64,000 nucleotides of DNA from Pelecanus crispus. Lineage: Eukaryota > Chordata > Aves > Pelecaniformes > Pelecanidae. Made by a program: the position numbers and the translations under genes. Location: NCBI RefSeq assembly GCF_030463565.1, contig NC_134649.1:196001-260000 (forward strand). The letters are read 5' to 3'. Each line of letters starts with the position of its first letter. The stretch's first letter is position 1. The notes under the pieces are model-generated. The model was not told the DNA's origin and searched no databases. It saw only the letters and a program-made list of their open reading frames with translations. Positions 21,590 through 33,600 of this stretch are shown here, one piece after another.

Positions 21590-22685
21590 ATGAGGAATCA
21601 TTAAGGTTGGAAAGGATCTCTAAGATCATCAGTCCATCCATCAACCTAACACCACCATGCCCACTGAACCATGTCCCAAAGTGCCACCTCTGCCCGTTTG
21701 TTGAACCCCTCCAGGTATGGGGACTCCCCCACCTCTCTGGGCAGCCTGTTCCAATGCTTGACTACTCTTTCTGTGAAGAATTTTTTCCTAATATCCAATG
21801 TAAACCTCCCCTGATGCAGTATGAGCCCATTTCCTCTCGTCCTATCGCTTGTTACTTGGGAGAAGAGCCCAACACCCACCTCACTACACCCTCCTGTCAG
21901 GCAGTTGTAGAGAGCGATCAGGTCTCCCCTCAGCCTCCTCTTCTCCAGGCTGAACACCCCCAGCTCCCTCAGCCGCTCCCCACCAGCCCTGTGCTCCAGA
22001 CCCTGCCCCAGCTCCGCTGCCCTTCCCTGGACGTGCTCCAGCACCTCAATGTCCTCCTTGTGCCGAGGGGCCCAAAACTGGACACAGCATTCCAGGTGCG
22101 GCCTCACCAGCGCCGAGCACAGGGGGACGATCCCTGCCCTGCTCCTGCTGGCCACACTATTCCTGATACAAGCCAGGATGCTGTTGGCCTTCTTGGCCAC
22201 CTGGGCACACTGCTGGCTCATGTTCAGCCGCTGTCGACCAACACCCCCAGGTCCTTTCCGGCCAGGCAGCTTTCCAGCCACTCTTCCCCAAGCCTGTAGC
22301 GTTGCATGGGGTTGTTGTGACCAAAGTTACTTGCCCTTGTTAAACCTCATACAGCTGGCCTCGGCCCATGGGTCCAGCCTGGCCAGGTCCCTCTGCAGGG
22401 CCATCCCACCCTCCAGCAGATCGACACTCCCACCCAGCTTGGTGTCATCTGCAAACTTACTGAGGGTGCACTCAACCCCCTCATCCAGATCATTGATAAA
22501 GATTTTAAACAAGACTGGCCCCAAAACAGAGCCCTGGGGAACACCGCTTGTGACCAGTCACCAACTGGATTTAACTTCATTCACCACAACTCTCTGGGCT
22601 CAGCCATCCAGCCAGTTTTTTATCCAGCGAAGAGTATGCCTGTCCAAGCCATGAGCCGCGAGCTTCCTTAGCAGAATATTTGCTC
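21590..22685 (-). mobile_element. CR1 LINE, 3' 1.1 kb, minus orientation
   Basis: A minus-strand open frame at 21646-22281 carries the CR1 C-terminal region ('[20 protein letters not shown]', 'DRTRGNGLI', '[11 protein letters not shown]'). Upstream on the same strand, 22327-22524 holds '[20 protein letters not shown]' and the catalytic motif FADDTKLGG (F-A-D-D at 22444-22455). One frame break between the two open frames and a 5' truncation make it inactive. It is the best-preserved CR1 in the window and lies antisense in MAP1A intron 2. Confidence 0.92.
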
Positions 22686-24689
22686 AGGAAAGAGCTCAGG
22701 CATGTTTAGGGATGGATAGGATTCTAGTAACATGAAGAATTCTATGGACTGTCTGCATGCTTCACTGAGAAACTTGCTGATCAGTAGCAGTAATTTTATC
22801 TCATCTACATAGAAATACAGATTAATTGTTATAATTATGCTTTAATTTGACAGATATTGGTGGTCTTAACTAAGCAACAGAACAATGGCCTGTCACTTTA
22901 GTAGAACAGTTTGTGATCTGTAAGTCTGTTTTCTATCTTCTGACAGTGTAAAGTAAGAAATTGATATCTATTTTCCTTTCTACAGTAATGGTTCTAGTGC
23001 CACATTGCAGACTTTAAGCAGCCATAGCTATCTGCAGGATCTGGCAGAGCTGAAGAAACACACATGTGCATGCTCTTCCTTGATGTAGGGATTTCACATG
23101 TTGCTATGTATTAACCGGTGTGTGGTGGAGAAAGTTCTGGAGTTGGCTCAGTCAAATTGTTCCTTAAGATTCTGGCGCTGCTGTACTTGAGTAACACCAT
23201 GGAGAAAGAGTGGCAGAGTTTAGACATGGATGGGATGCGCTCTGTGTTCTAGGACAATTGCCAGCTTCTCCTGGAGGAACTTGCCTGCAAACTGTCCCAA
23301 ACCAGTCTGTCCCCTGTGTGTGTTCAATGAAAGGTTTGTCACCTGGGATCAAGTGCAATTCGAGTTCATCCTATAGCAAATATTGATGCAGGATATATTG
23401 AAGAATAGTCTCTATATATGGCTTCTTGAGGTGCTGCAATTCAAGATTAGGTTTTGTTTATGCAGGTGTAGCTCTTGCAGTATAAGATGTTTCCCAGATA
23501 CTGTTATTTCTTCAAAAGTAATACACCAAATAAGGTATTTTCTATCAAATTGAGTAAACTAATCTGAGGGAGGCTGCTCTTCATATGCTGTAAAAGGAAC
23601 TCCTGGTATGAATTCCTAACCCCATTTAGTATGAACAGCGCTATTGTAGCTGTGATGCGTTAGTTACAACTTAGACAACAGCTACAGAAGTACTAATGTC
23701 ATCGATCAGTTGGAGCAGGGCAGGCAAGTTTTGAGTGACACACTGTCTAACAAAGGTTGGGTTTTCTGTCCTAACTTACACCTTTTATTTACACGGAGAT
23801 CCCCCAAACAGACAAGTCTGTAAGCCCTTCAGCAGGTCTTGCCTTTGTACTTGAGTTTGTCCTGTGGGTCTGTTGAATAAAGGTATCCTTATGGTTTGAT
23901 GTGGCTATTTTGGACAAGTCCAGCTATGCTTGTTTTCTGGAAGATGATGCAGGCAGTTCATGTAACAGAAGTAATATCTCCAGTAGTTTGATAGCTTTGG
24001 GAGCCACCTGGTTGAGAAGAATCAGGGAGAGAAGTGGGTGGTGGTCAGATTCTTTTCCCTAGGAAAAGACAGTGTGACTTAGAGCTACTGCAGTCTCTCT
24101 GCTAGCAGCGGCTAATACTACTAAGCTCTCTTACCATGCTGCTTTTTTGATAATGTGGTATCACTAAGGATCATGACCATATTAAAGAGTTTGGGATGAC
24201 TCTCTCTGTTGTGCAAACTCTTCTTAGCTCAGCTCATCTGATTTCACTAAGGGAGCTGAAATTGTCCATAGAGACTTGATCCTGAATTGGAGACTTGCAG
24301 CTTAATGTGATACTAGATATCCTGCCTCTCCATACGTACCATCAGGAATACCCTTTGGAAGATAGCTGCAGTCTTAAACACATGCTCTTTTAGCTGTGTG
24401 CTTCTGCTTGAGCAGCTATTCTATACTGATTACTTTAATGGTTAAGAATTTTCTAATTTATTAACTTCTGTTGCAAATTACTGGAAATTCATTGCTGCAT
24501 ATCCTGTAACAGCCCTATGAAGACGTGTGTTCATCACCATTCTGCTCCACATGGACATACATAAAACTAGAAACTTTTAACAGTAGGAGTTGTTCAGCTC
24601 TACACAGTACGTGCCCTCTTGTTCCTGCTGTGGGCATAGAGAAGAGTGGCTGCAACTGATTTTCCTCTTAGTATTCATAGCTTGGTGTT
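22686..24689. other. Intron 2 sequence without recognised content
   Basis: No exon, RNA gene or confident repeat is seen. Confidence 0.45.
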
Positions 24690-24762
24690 AGCTCCTCTGA
24701 GCAGAAGGCTGTACTAGAGATCTCCTGAAATCCCTTCCAGCTATTGTTTTTATGATTCAATC
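24690..24762 (+). mobile_element. CR1 3'-end relic, plus orientation
   Basis: 'ctgagcagaaggctgtacta', then 'gagatctcctgaaatcccttccagctattg' and 'atgattcaat', follow the CR1 3' end with moderate divergence. Confidence 0.6.
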
Positions 24763-26629
24763 CTACTTGAAAGATCCCACTCTTGCTTGTGTGAGGGACA
24801 TGTACCTCTACACTGGTATGCTTAGCAGTGTCGTTGGAGGGTAAAACTATTCTTTTCAGAAGTATGTGCATTGATTTCAGAATATCATTCCCTTAATGGT
24901 TGACGTTTGTGCTCTGTGATTTGGGAAAAGTCAGCTGGAGCATAACAGTTACTGTAAAGCCAGAGTAGTTCTTTGACCTTCTATTTAATGCAAAAGGCTT
25001 CTCACTCGATAGACTATATAACAACCAGTAACCAGTTTGACACCACTGGCAAGAAACAAAAGATGAAGGCTGGTAATACAATACGACTAAGTAAAGCAGT
25101 CTACCTAACCGAATATTCCAAGAATTTCCTATCTGCAATTTCTCACTCGGTTACAGCAGTTATTTCCAAACTGTATTTGTATTATGATAATGCTTAGTCT
25201 TTGAAGCTGAAATAAAAATGTAACTGCAGTATTCTGTGGGAACAGAGATGGCACAGTTATCCCTCTGACAAGTTTTTAGTCTGTTTAGAGATGATGAGGA
25301 ACATAAGAGACTCAAATGTGGTACAAATGAGAGGAGAAAAGCTGAGGACAGAGGTGATGATGGTGAGGTGGTCATACAAGTGGCACCTAATGCCCCTTAT
25401 GAAAGTTGTTGGGGTTTTGTGGGTTTTGAGTTTCTTTTTTTCTACACTAACTTGCTGGCTCTTTTCTGAGTATCACAAACATGACTCTTGCTGTAGGGGT
25501 AATCTCACAGCATAGTTTACAGGGTATGGATGGTAGGGACAGCAAGAAACCAAGTACAGATGTGATGATGACCTGCCCAAAGGGAAAAGAGGCAGTCCTG
25601 GATGGAAACAGCAGAACAGAAAAAGGTAGGAACAATTATGGAAGACCTTGCATGACAAACTTTGTATGTGTTATGGAGAATCTGGCAGCTAGTGAATGGT
25701 CTGAAGGAGGGAGAAGGTGATGTGATGAGAAAAATGAACAGAAGTGTCAAAGCAATTCAAGGTGAAACACTGAAGGCTTGTGTGCTCTTACATGGTGAGG
25801 GTAGCCCCATGTGCACTTGTGCACAGTTGTCAATTGCCGCTGGCTGCCATAGTAGTTTAAGATCAGGTACAGTGTCTCCTTCTGCTGGATGTTAATAGTT
25901 CTTTACAGCTGAGAGGGACTGTCTCTTTCCAATAAAAATTGACATGGTGCAAGGTGAGATGCTCAAAATAATTGCTTCTCAGCACAAGGGAAGTATGCTT
26001 TCTAATATCTGTATATTCATGTTCAGAGAAAACAGCTGCTTCTTCTGAAAACGGTTCTCTCTACACGAATATTAGCAGCTGCTTTCAGTCCAACTAGGGG
26101 ATTTTATATAGCTCGACTGCCATCCCAGTGATCTTTCCTCTCAAATTGTACTTTGTGTTAGTCTTCAGAAAACTTTTTATAAATAACTAATGACACAATT
26201 GAAAATCAAACAAGAGCAACATTCAGGTTGAATTGATGGAACAAATGCTTGAAATAATGAAACATTGATGAGATAATCCTTTTACCGAGGCAAGAAAAGT
26301 ATCAGAAATATTAAACAGTTTCAAGTATTAGCATGCATGTTTTTTTGGAAACTTAATGATTTATGCTGAAAGCCAGCAGGGTTTGTGTAACAGTCTAATA
26401 ACTAGCTGCCTTGCAGGCAGATGGACTTCAGGCTCTGAAGCCTTTCATACTCAACTTAATGCACATGCTTCACATCCTGCTGATGTCTTTGTTTTACATT
26501 TAATGCCAACTGAGGATACAGGTATATCTGCCACAGCCCCCTGAAGATGTAGCAAAGTTGCATTATAGTTCCTGACGGCAGCTGTCTTTTTGAATGAGTA
26601 CTCCTAGAACGCTATTAATTCAAGGTAGG
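24763..26629. other. Intron 2 sequence without recognised content
   Basis: Several small open frames of 60-80 codons overlap on both strands around 25290-25900. None shows a recognisable motif. Confidence 0.4.
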
Positions 26630-26960
26630 AGGAGAAGAATCTGTTTTCACTGCCTCTCTAGAACTTATGGGCAGCTACAAAGATGATGGAGGCTTTCTCT
26701 TCACAAGGAGCGATGAGTGCTAGTTGCATTTGGAAAGGTTTCAACTCAAGGTAAGAAAGAAATTTTTCTTAATATGAGAACAATCAGTCGCAGGGACAAC
26801 CTCCCCAGGGACGTGGTAGAGTCCCAATCACTGGAAGCTTTCAAGATGTGATTGGACAAGGTGCTAGATAATATCATCTATGTTCCTTTTCCCACAAAAA
26901 CTTGGACCAGATGATCATTTGAGGTCCCTTCCAGCCTGGGCTGTTCTGTGCTTCTATGAA
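26630..26960 (+). mobile_element. CR1 LINE 3' end, plus orientation
   Basis: The CR1 C-terminal coding pattern ('ggtttcaactcaaggtaag', 'gacaacctccccagggacgtggtagag') is followed by 'tggaccagatgatcatttgaggtcccttccagcctgggctgttctgtgcttctatga', which ends at about 26958. Confidence 0.85.
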
Positions 26961-28429
26961 TTCAACTGTGCAACAGGTAAAGAACAAGGAGTTTTACTAG
27001 CAGCACAAATCAGGTTGTGTTAAGTTACAAACCCAGTAAGAAGCAAAAGCAAATGCACAAGTCCACTATGCACATCTTAGTCTCAAAGTCTGCATTTGAT
27101 CCTCCTTTTACGATAACAAATATCTCATACATTAATGTTTTTACTTGTACAAGTGGCTCATCTTCTTCATGGAACTTGGAATGGCTTTGAGTGTTGGCTT
27201 GTGCCATATACTTTTTTCCACTACAATGCTTAGTTAGTTTTCAGTGATCAATCTGAGTGCATGACAGTAAAAAACGCTGCCTTGTTTCTTCAAATTATAG
27301 CTCCCAGATAGTACAGATGACAAGTTTGTATGTTCAAGCAAAAGCTGTTCTAGCAAAGAAGCAAAAGACCAATTGCTTGTGAAAATTATATTACAGTGAA
27401 AGTGTATGTTCCCCGCAGCTGTGGCCTCTTGCTAGAGAGACTTCTGTAACATAGATCACCCAGTGATGGATTTTGTTTAGCTCTTGGCTGTTAGTAAAAG
27501 GACTACTATGTCCTAAATTTGCATGTTTAGGTAGTAAAAAAGTCAATGGTCAACATTATTTTTTTTTCACAGATGCAGTAATGATTCTTTGGACTTTTAG
27601 ATGTGATTTCTAGTCCTCGAGCAGTTAACTTTCCTGCCCCATTTATCTGCCAGCATACTTCTGACCAGAGAAAGCACTTGTCAGCTTCTGTGCTTCCTCC
27701 TTATGTGCTTGAGGGCTCTGTTTGCTCTCATAGTAACTACACTGAGCATGACCTCAAAGATCCCATGAATTGCAGTCCCCCAAAATACAGTTTTCCATGC
27801 TGTAAGTTCGGACCATGTTTCTTGCTGCTACGTGTGGCTGCAGCAATCCCTAGCATTGCTCTTTTCAGCTGAATTCTGTCACAAACAGCTTTAGATTTTT
27901 CTCCCAGATAACTGGTAAAGAATATCTTTGTGGGACTTGCAAGCACCGCCAAGATCTACCAGTTAGACATACTTTAATAGGTTACTTGTGCGTTCTGTAA
28001 GAACACATATTCTGTAAGGATATGTTAGGGTAGGTAGTTGTACTGGTTCAAGCAAAAGGTACCCCCAGCACAGTGACAAAAAATGGATGTGCGGGCAAGA
28101 GTGCAAGATGAGCGTATAAAATACTTCCTCCTTGTACTATTCCAGCTCATATCTCTTTCCAGCTCATGGAGAGGTATGTTTTCTGTGTGTTTAGTAACGC
28201 TCAGCACTTTTCAACTTCCACAAAGTTTTTCAGTCTTTCCCTATTAGTAGTAAAAAATCTGGCAAGGAATAGAACAGTTCAGTGACATTGCAGGAAGAAA
28301 CATGCAACCTCTTCTTATTTCCTTGGATTCTCATTCCTGTCTGGTCTCATTTTGATGTACCCTCCTACATTGGACAGTTTTTGTCCAATCTAGTTGTGTG
28401 ACAGGTTTGGCATATTTGCCTTCTCACTA
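26961..28429. other. Intron 2 sequence without recognised content
   Basis: No exon or confident repeat is seen. The 89-codon open frame at 27603-27872 has no recognisable motif. Confidence 0.4.
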
Positions 28430-29130
28430 TTTCTCCAGATTGAAGAGGCCTGGCTTACCTAATGGTTCCTTATAGGGAAGCTAGTCCATACCATTCATCT
28501 TTCTTGTTTTATTAACGTCCTCCAGATCTACCTCTTTGAGATGCTGGGATCAGAAGCGTGGAGTGTTCAAAGTGGGTTAGAGCTATGTATTTACAAAGTA
28601 TCACAAGATTTTTTTCTTCTTTTCCAGATTTCTAACATATCCATTCACTTTCTGACTGCTGCTGAGCAGTCAGTGAGGTGACTGCTGAATAGAACTAAGA
28701 CTTATCATAACCTCAAGATCTCTCCCCAGTGGTAATAGTTAGCAATAGTGTCATTTCATGTATGATTTATACTGATAAATAAAATGGCAAATAAAATTCA
28801 GCATTGTGAAGTCTCCGTCAGCAGTTCATCCTCAGCCATGCTCATAACTTGGTATTATCCATAAGCTTTGCCACCCGTCTGCTTTCCTCCTTTTCAGGTT
28901 GTTTATGAATATGGTGAACAGCACGAGCCCCGGTGTAGGCTTATATGACGTGCCTTATGAAATAATAATTACACTATATCAATACAACCTTTGAGATTTT
29001 GACAAGCTTATTTAGTTTTTATTAAGAAGTAAGGTCATATTTTCTGTAATGCTATGCTGATTGGCATTCATTTTGTATTCTATTTGAGTCTTTACTGCTG
29101 ATGGGTTTTTCCAGTCTTCTAGGACTTAAA
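28430..29130 (-). mobile_element. Old CR1-like relic, minus orientation
   Basis: 'ttctccagattgaagaggcctggctta' and later 'acttggtattatccataagctttgccacc' and 'tgaatatggtgaacagcacgagccccggtg' follow the reverse complement of CR1 C-terminal and reverse-transcriptase sequence, with large gaps. Confidence 0.6.
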
Positions 29131-29420
29131 TGCCAGAGCACTGGAGCTCAGATTGGAAGCTGAGAGCTACTTACTCAATCTCTTAGATCTTGTACAGAAA
29201 TTATCTGTTTGTATAGACTTAGTCTGATTGCTGCAATCTCCCACCACCATTACTGTTAAAATAGAAATAATATCATTGTCTCTAAAAGATATTCTTCATT
29301 TCTTCCAAATACAGACCAGAAATATTTACTGAATATTTCTGGCTCTATTTGACCTGCAGAGCTAAGTTTTAAAACAAGAGATAGCACAAAAGCAAAAACT
29401 TGTAAGATCATATATAAAAC

Positions 29421-29965
29421 TTTATTTCAAAATGCTGCTTTTACCATTTTTAATAGATGTTTTTAATACTAAGAGAGCTCCTCTGGAAACTACACATCTT
29501 CAGAGCTCTCTGTGATGATAATATTGGGCTGCATTTTATGCATTTGAAGCCAGCATACTGAATCTTCTTTGGTAGGCCGGGCTAGGAAGTCATCAGGATT
29601 AATCTTTGTTTTCCTTTTATATACTTCGAAATGTTCCTTTGTTTATAAGGTACACATTATGGTTCTCACTGTGATATCCAAAAGGCTTCTTGGTGAAGAT
29701 AAGAAGCCAGAGCTCCAATAAGCTATTTTGTACTTCAGCTAAGCAGAAGTTAATTTAACATCAGCTTCTTGTTCTCATGCTGTTCTGTCCAAATGTTGAT
29801 TACTGACTGAAAGGGCAAATGGTGCTTCTCACTCCAAAATTCATGTCAGCGTTAAACCAGCCCTCTGCAACTGACATTTCTGTGCATATTTGTGATACAT
29901 TTGAAACTGCTGAGGCTTCAGTAAAATCATACAGGATCTACTCAGATGAAGCACCATTCCTATGA
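29421..29965 (-). pseudogene. Frameshifted coding relic of an unrecognised protein (3' end)
   Basis: On the minus strand, coding-like sequence runs through three or four frames. Segment A (29937-29803) reads ILYDFTEASAVS... and is preceded by an in-frame TAG. Segment B starts near 29809 with SVINIWTEQHENKKLM. Segment C (about 29754-29629) contains LLELWLLIFTKKPFGYHSEN. Segment D (29627-29490) contains KRKTKINPDDFLARP and ends in SSEDV before a TAG stop at 29492-29490. C and D are separated by one extra base at 29628. A canonical AATAAA lies 64 bases beyond the stop (29426-29421). This looks like a decayed 3' coding end, perhaps a retrocopy, but I see no A-tail or target duplication. I do not recognise the protein. 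Host pseudogene, old viral insertion and transposon protein all remain possible. Confidence 0.55.
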
Positions 29966-30061
29966 AATAAACAATTTTTCATAGATGCTCTGTTTCTGTT
30001 AAGCTTCCTCTACTGAATAGTAATTTGAAAATTCTGTTCAGCTTTTTAAAAGCAAATAACA

Positions 30062-30600
30062 TCAAAGGAAGTGCCTTACTGAATCAGATCAGTGGTCTAC
30101 CTAGCCCAGTATTCCATCTCCACAAGTAGCAACAAGAGACGCAATTCAGGGAAGCACGTGAGACTAACTGCTTTTGATTGCCCTTTCTCCCCCTCACAGG
30201 TTACTCACTATGCATAATGCTTGGATTAGGGATGTTAAAGGGCACACCACGAGCAACTCCTTTTAGTAAAAGTTGCTTAATCTCTCTTGAATCTACAGAC
30301 GTTGCCTGCCTCCACAGTCATGTGTAGCATCAAGTTCCTGAAATTCACTGACTGCTGTCTGAAGAAGAAATTCCTCTTCTGTTTTAAGTTGATTTAGCTT
30401 TACTGAGTGCTCCCTAGCATCTACCATTTTAGGGTTTGGTGAGTAATGACCCGATCTACTAGCTTTGATTTTTTTTTTTTTTTTTTAAATTAATAAGCTC
30501 CTTTCTAAATTGAAGAGTTCCAGACTTTTAAGACTCTTATGATAATGCCACCATTCAAACCTCTTAATAATTTTGATTATCTAAGCTGAACGTGAATCGA
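30062..30600 (-). mobile_element. Ancient CR1/L3-like relic
   Basis: The stretch 'ctgaatcagatcagtggtctacctagcccagtattccatctcc' is a hallmark of an old amniote CR1/L3-type repeat. 'tgaagaagaaattcctcttctgtttt' and 'ttctaaattgaagagttccaga' continue it in minus orientation. A T run of about 18 occurs near 30469-30486. Orientation is less certain than the family. Confidence 0.6.
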
Positions 30601-33600
30601 TAAATGTAACACTTTATCTTCACAAGCAGCAACAGCATGCAGTGCTACCCTAGATCATCTTTTACCCTCATAAAGATAATAGAGAGTTTATTAAGCTGTA
30701 CTTCTAAAGAATGGAAAAAACACATCACCTTTGAACAAGGTCCATCGCATAAGAACTTTAGCGAAATACTGGATTCCCTATTTTAATGAATACTCAGTGT
30801 TACTGCCTGTCTGTAATCATGGACACTAGTTATAGTATGGTGCTTATATGAGTTCTTGTAGTACTTGAAAATAAATGTAAGATTTCCTATTCTCATCCTC
30901 AGCTGTTGTTCATGAGTGACATCACCACAAAATAAACCCTGCTACCTGCGCTCCAGACTTCAGCATCCTGTGGAATCCATAAAGTTTGGCTGAGGTCGGT
31001 GCACTACTGGCCTGGGTGCTGGAAGCTGGGGCCTTTTGCTGGAAAGCTGAAGTGGCTGTTAGGGCTCGGCATTTGAGTATGCAGAGCAGCGTCTTTTATG
31101 ACCTTGGTGAACACCCAGTTGCATTGTTCTGACAACTCAGGCATTTCAAGGGTTGCAGGCACTGTTTTTAGCACCTTACATAAGATTTTTTTCTTTCCTC
31201 AGCAGACACCTGCCATCTTTTAGCGTGTAACCCATTTTAATTCTTTCTATTTTTTTGCCTAGAATAGCGTTTTCTTTCATTGACTGTCTGGCCTTATTCT
31301 CTTATCTCTACTTTTTGATAAGCTGTTTATTTTTTTTTTTTTTTAATAAGAAGCGTTCAATAGCTCTGAGTGAGCCAGTTAAGAACAAAAAAAAAGAAAG
31401 AAGGGGCATGTGCTTCCACTCAATGCCAGCAGAAAAACACCAAAGGCTGTTGAAGACACCATTTTCTCCATCTTATAAAATTAGCAGCTTTCAGTCACTG
31501 GATAACAGTTTAGGGAGGATCTGTATGATGCGGAACAGTTCTTTAAACAGTGCTCTGATAACTATTTCATGTTGTCCATGAAACAGTAGTTGCACACAGA
31601 ATAACTTTGGAGGGGGAGGGTTGGCATTTCTGGTTTTGGTGTGGGGTTTTTTTGTGTGTGTTGCAGTAGCATTTCTTTAACTTGACAAAGGCAGCATTCT
31701 CTTGGTGGCCGTGTGCATTGTAAGCACGGCAGCTGCAATGACAGCGATCTCCTAAATAAGACTAGTTCTAATACACACTTCTTTTGGAGTCTTCATGTTG
31801 TTCTGTGTTTAGCAGAGATGTTGAAACTAGAGATACTTATTGCAACTAATACAAGCTTTAGGTGACTTTTTTTAACGAATATTGCTGGGCTTCTGGCATC
31901 AGTCATATCTAGAGATTAGTAACGAAAGCCTTGTTAATGTATTATTAGTGTGTCATTATTTGACTGTGGCTCTGTATGCTTTTCTCCTCTAGTGTCCCTG
32001 GCTTTGGTCACTTAAAGAGTAGGCTTTTCCAATCCTTGTCAACTGGACCTTGCTAAGACGAGCAAGATGAGCAAAGGGAAAGGAGGATTAAGTAGGAAAA
32101 TAATCTTTAACATGTGACAGTTTCAACAGCTGTGTATAATTTTCTGACAGATTTCTTGGTCTGTTTCCCTCCACTGTGCTATGAATGCAGTTTCCCAACT
32201 CTTCCTTTGCTTTGAAAGAATCCCTAGTATTGGTATGGGCTTGAGGAGGGAGTCTCTGACCAGCTGCTCTCAATTCCTGTTTCCCTGAGATTTGCGCTTG
32301 AACAACTGGAGGTAAGTGGCTTTGGGTGTTGCAGTGCCGGCCGCCTTCTGGAGCTGAGGCCCCTGGGCTGAGCCGTTACTGTGTGTGAGCTCATGGATAC
32401 ACCCGGAAAGGTCTGGCCATCAGTTTCTGCAGTACTTCCCAGGGTGGCTTCGTGAAGTGGAAAGCCTCTTCACTTACAGCCAACAAATGTGCACTATCTC
32501 ACTGCTCCAGTGTAGAGCAGAGCAACTGGCGGCATTAATGAGCTAGATGCAAGAGAAATGGGCTGTGTCATCAGCTGCCTGTGCTGGTGCAGAAGGCGCA
32601 CATGCACCACTCTGAAATGGTGGCAGGCCCTCAGCCTGAGGAAGATAATGCTGCTTCTGGTGCTCTGCTGCATCCAGCTCGGGCAAAGGAACTGAATTAA
32701 TTCCCCTGAAGTGATCTCATCTAGGATCTTAGCTGCTATTTCAGGAAATAAATTCTTCCACTAGGTGCAGATTCAGAAGACTGAAAAACAGGGTGGAAGG
32801 AGCCTGTTAATCCTATTTTGCCATGAGATTAATTGTTGTCATGTGCTATTGTAATTTTAATGCCATAATTCCTACCTCCTTAGAAAACAGATGTCCCTCA
32901 GTCTGACTGGCTCTGTTCCAGGACTTCGTCTTGCCCTATTAACCATGGCATTGCTAGAACATATGCCTTTTTCCTCCCTCTGTAAGAACTTAAAATTGCA
33001 GACTGGAGGCACTGTTTTCCTTTCTTGATCTTGGTGTTGCTTCTTTCCTGGGGAACCTGAGATGACGTGCTTTCTGTTTGATACTGAGAAATTATAATAG
33101 TCTTTGTGCTAGCAGATCATGAATTCTAGAAGTGGAGTTAACAGGGATCACTAAGGGCTTGTGTCTAGAGGCATCTTTCTTTTGAAGTACCAACTTGTTT
33201 TCACTCTATTCTCTGTAATGGAATGCCTTGCTGCTTGATTTGGAAACTTTAGGGGATTGTGTGCAAAAGCAATCAGCTTTTCCGGATTTCTTGCTAGGGC
33301 AAATGTGCTACTGCAGAGTATCCACACCAGATCCCTATTCCATCTGTAATTTTTTTACTTTTTGCTTTATCCTGCTAGCCTGTATGAAGCAGTAATGGAA
33401 CAAATGAGTCAGTTTCTGAGTTCAAGCTTTGGAAAACTAAAAGTACTGCGAAGAAAATAAATTCACTGCCTGAAGACAGTCTTCTATTTTTATTTTAAAC
33501 CACATGAATGTTTTAACTATTGTTTGTGTTTGGTTTTGGGGGGGTGTTATGATTTTTGCGTTATACAGACTTTTTAAGGTGAGGCGTTGTTTTTATTTGA

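Noticed and set aside
21544-22654. Long + strand open frames of 251 and 201 codons
   Set aside because: They are antisense shadows of the minus-strand CR1 reverse-transcriptase region.
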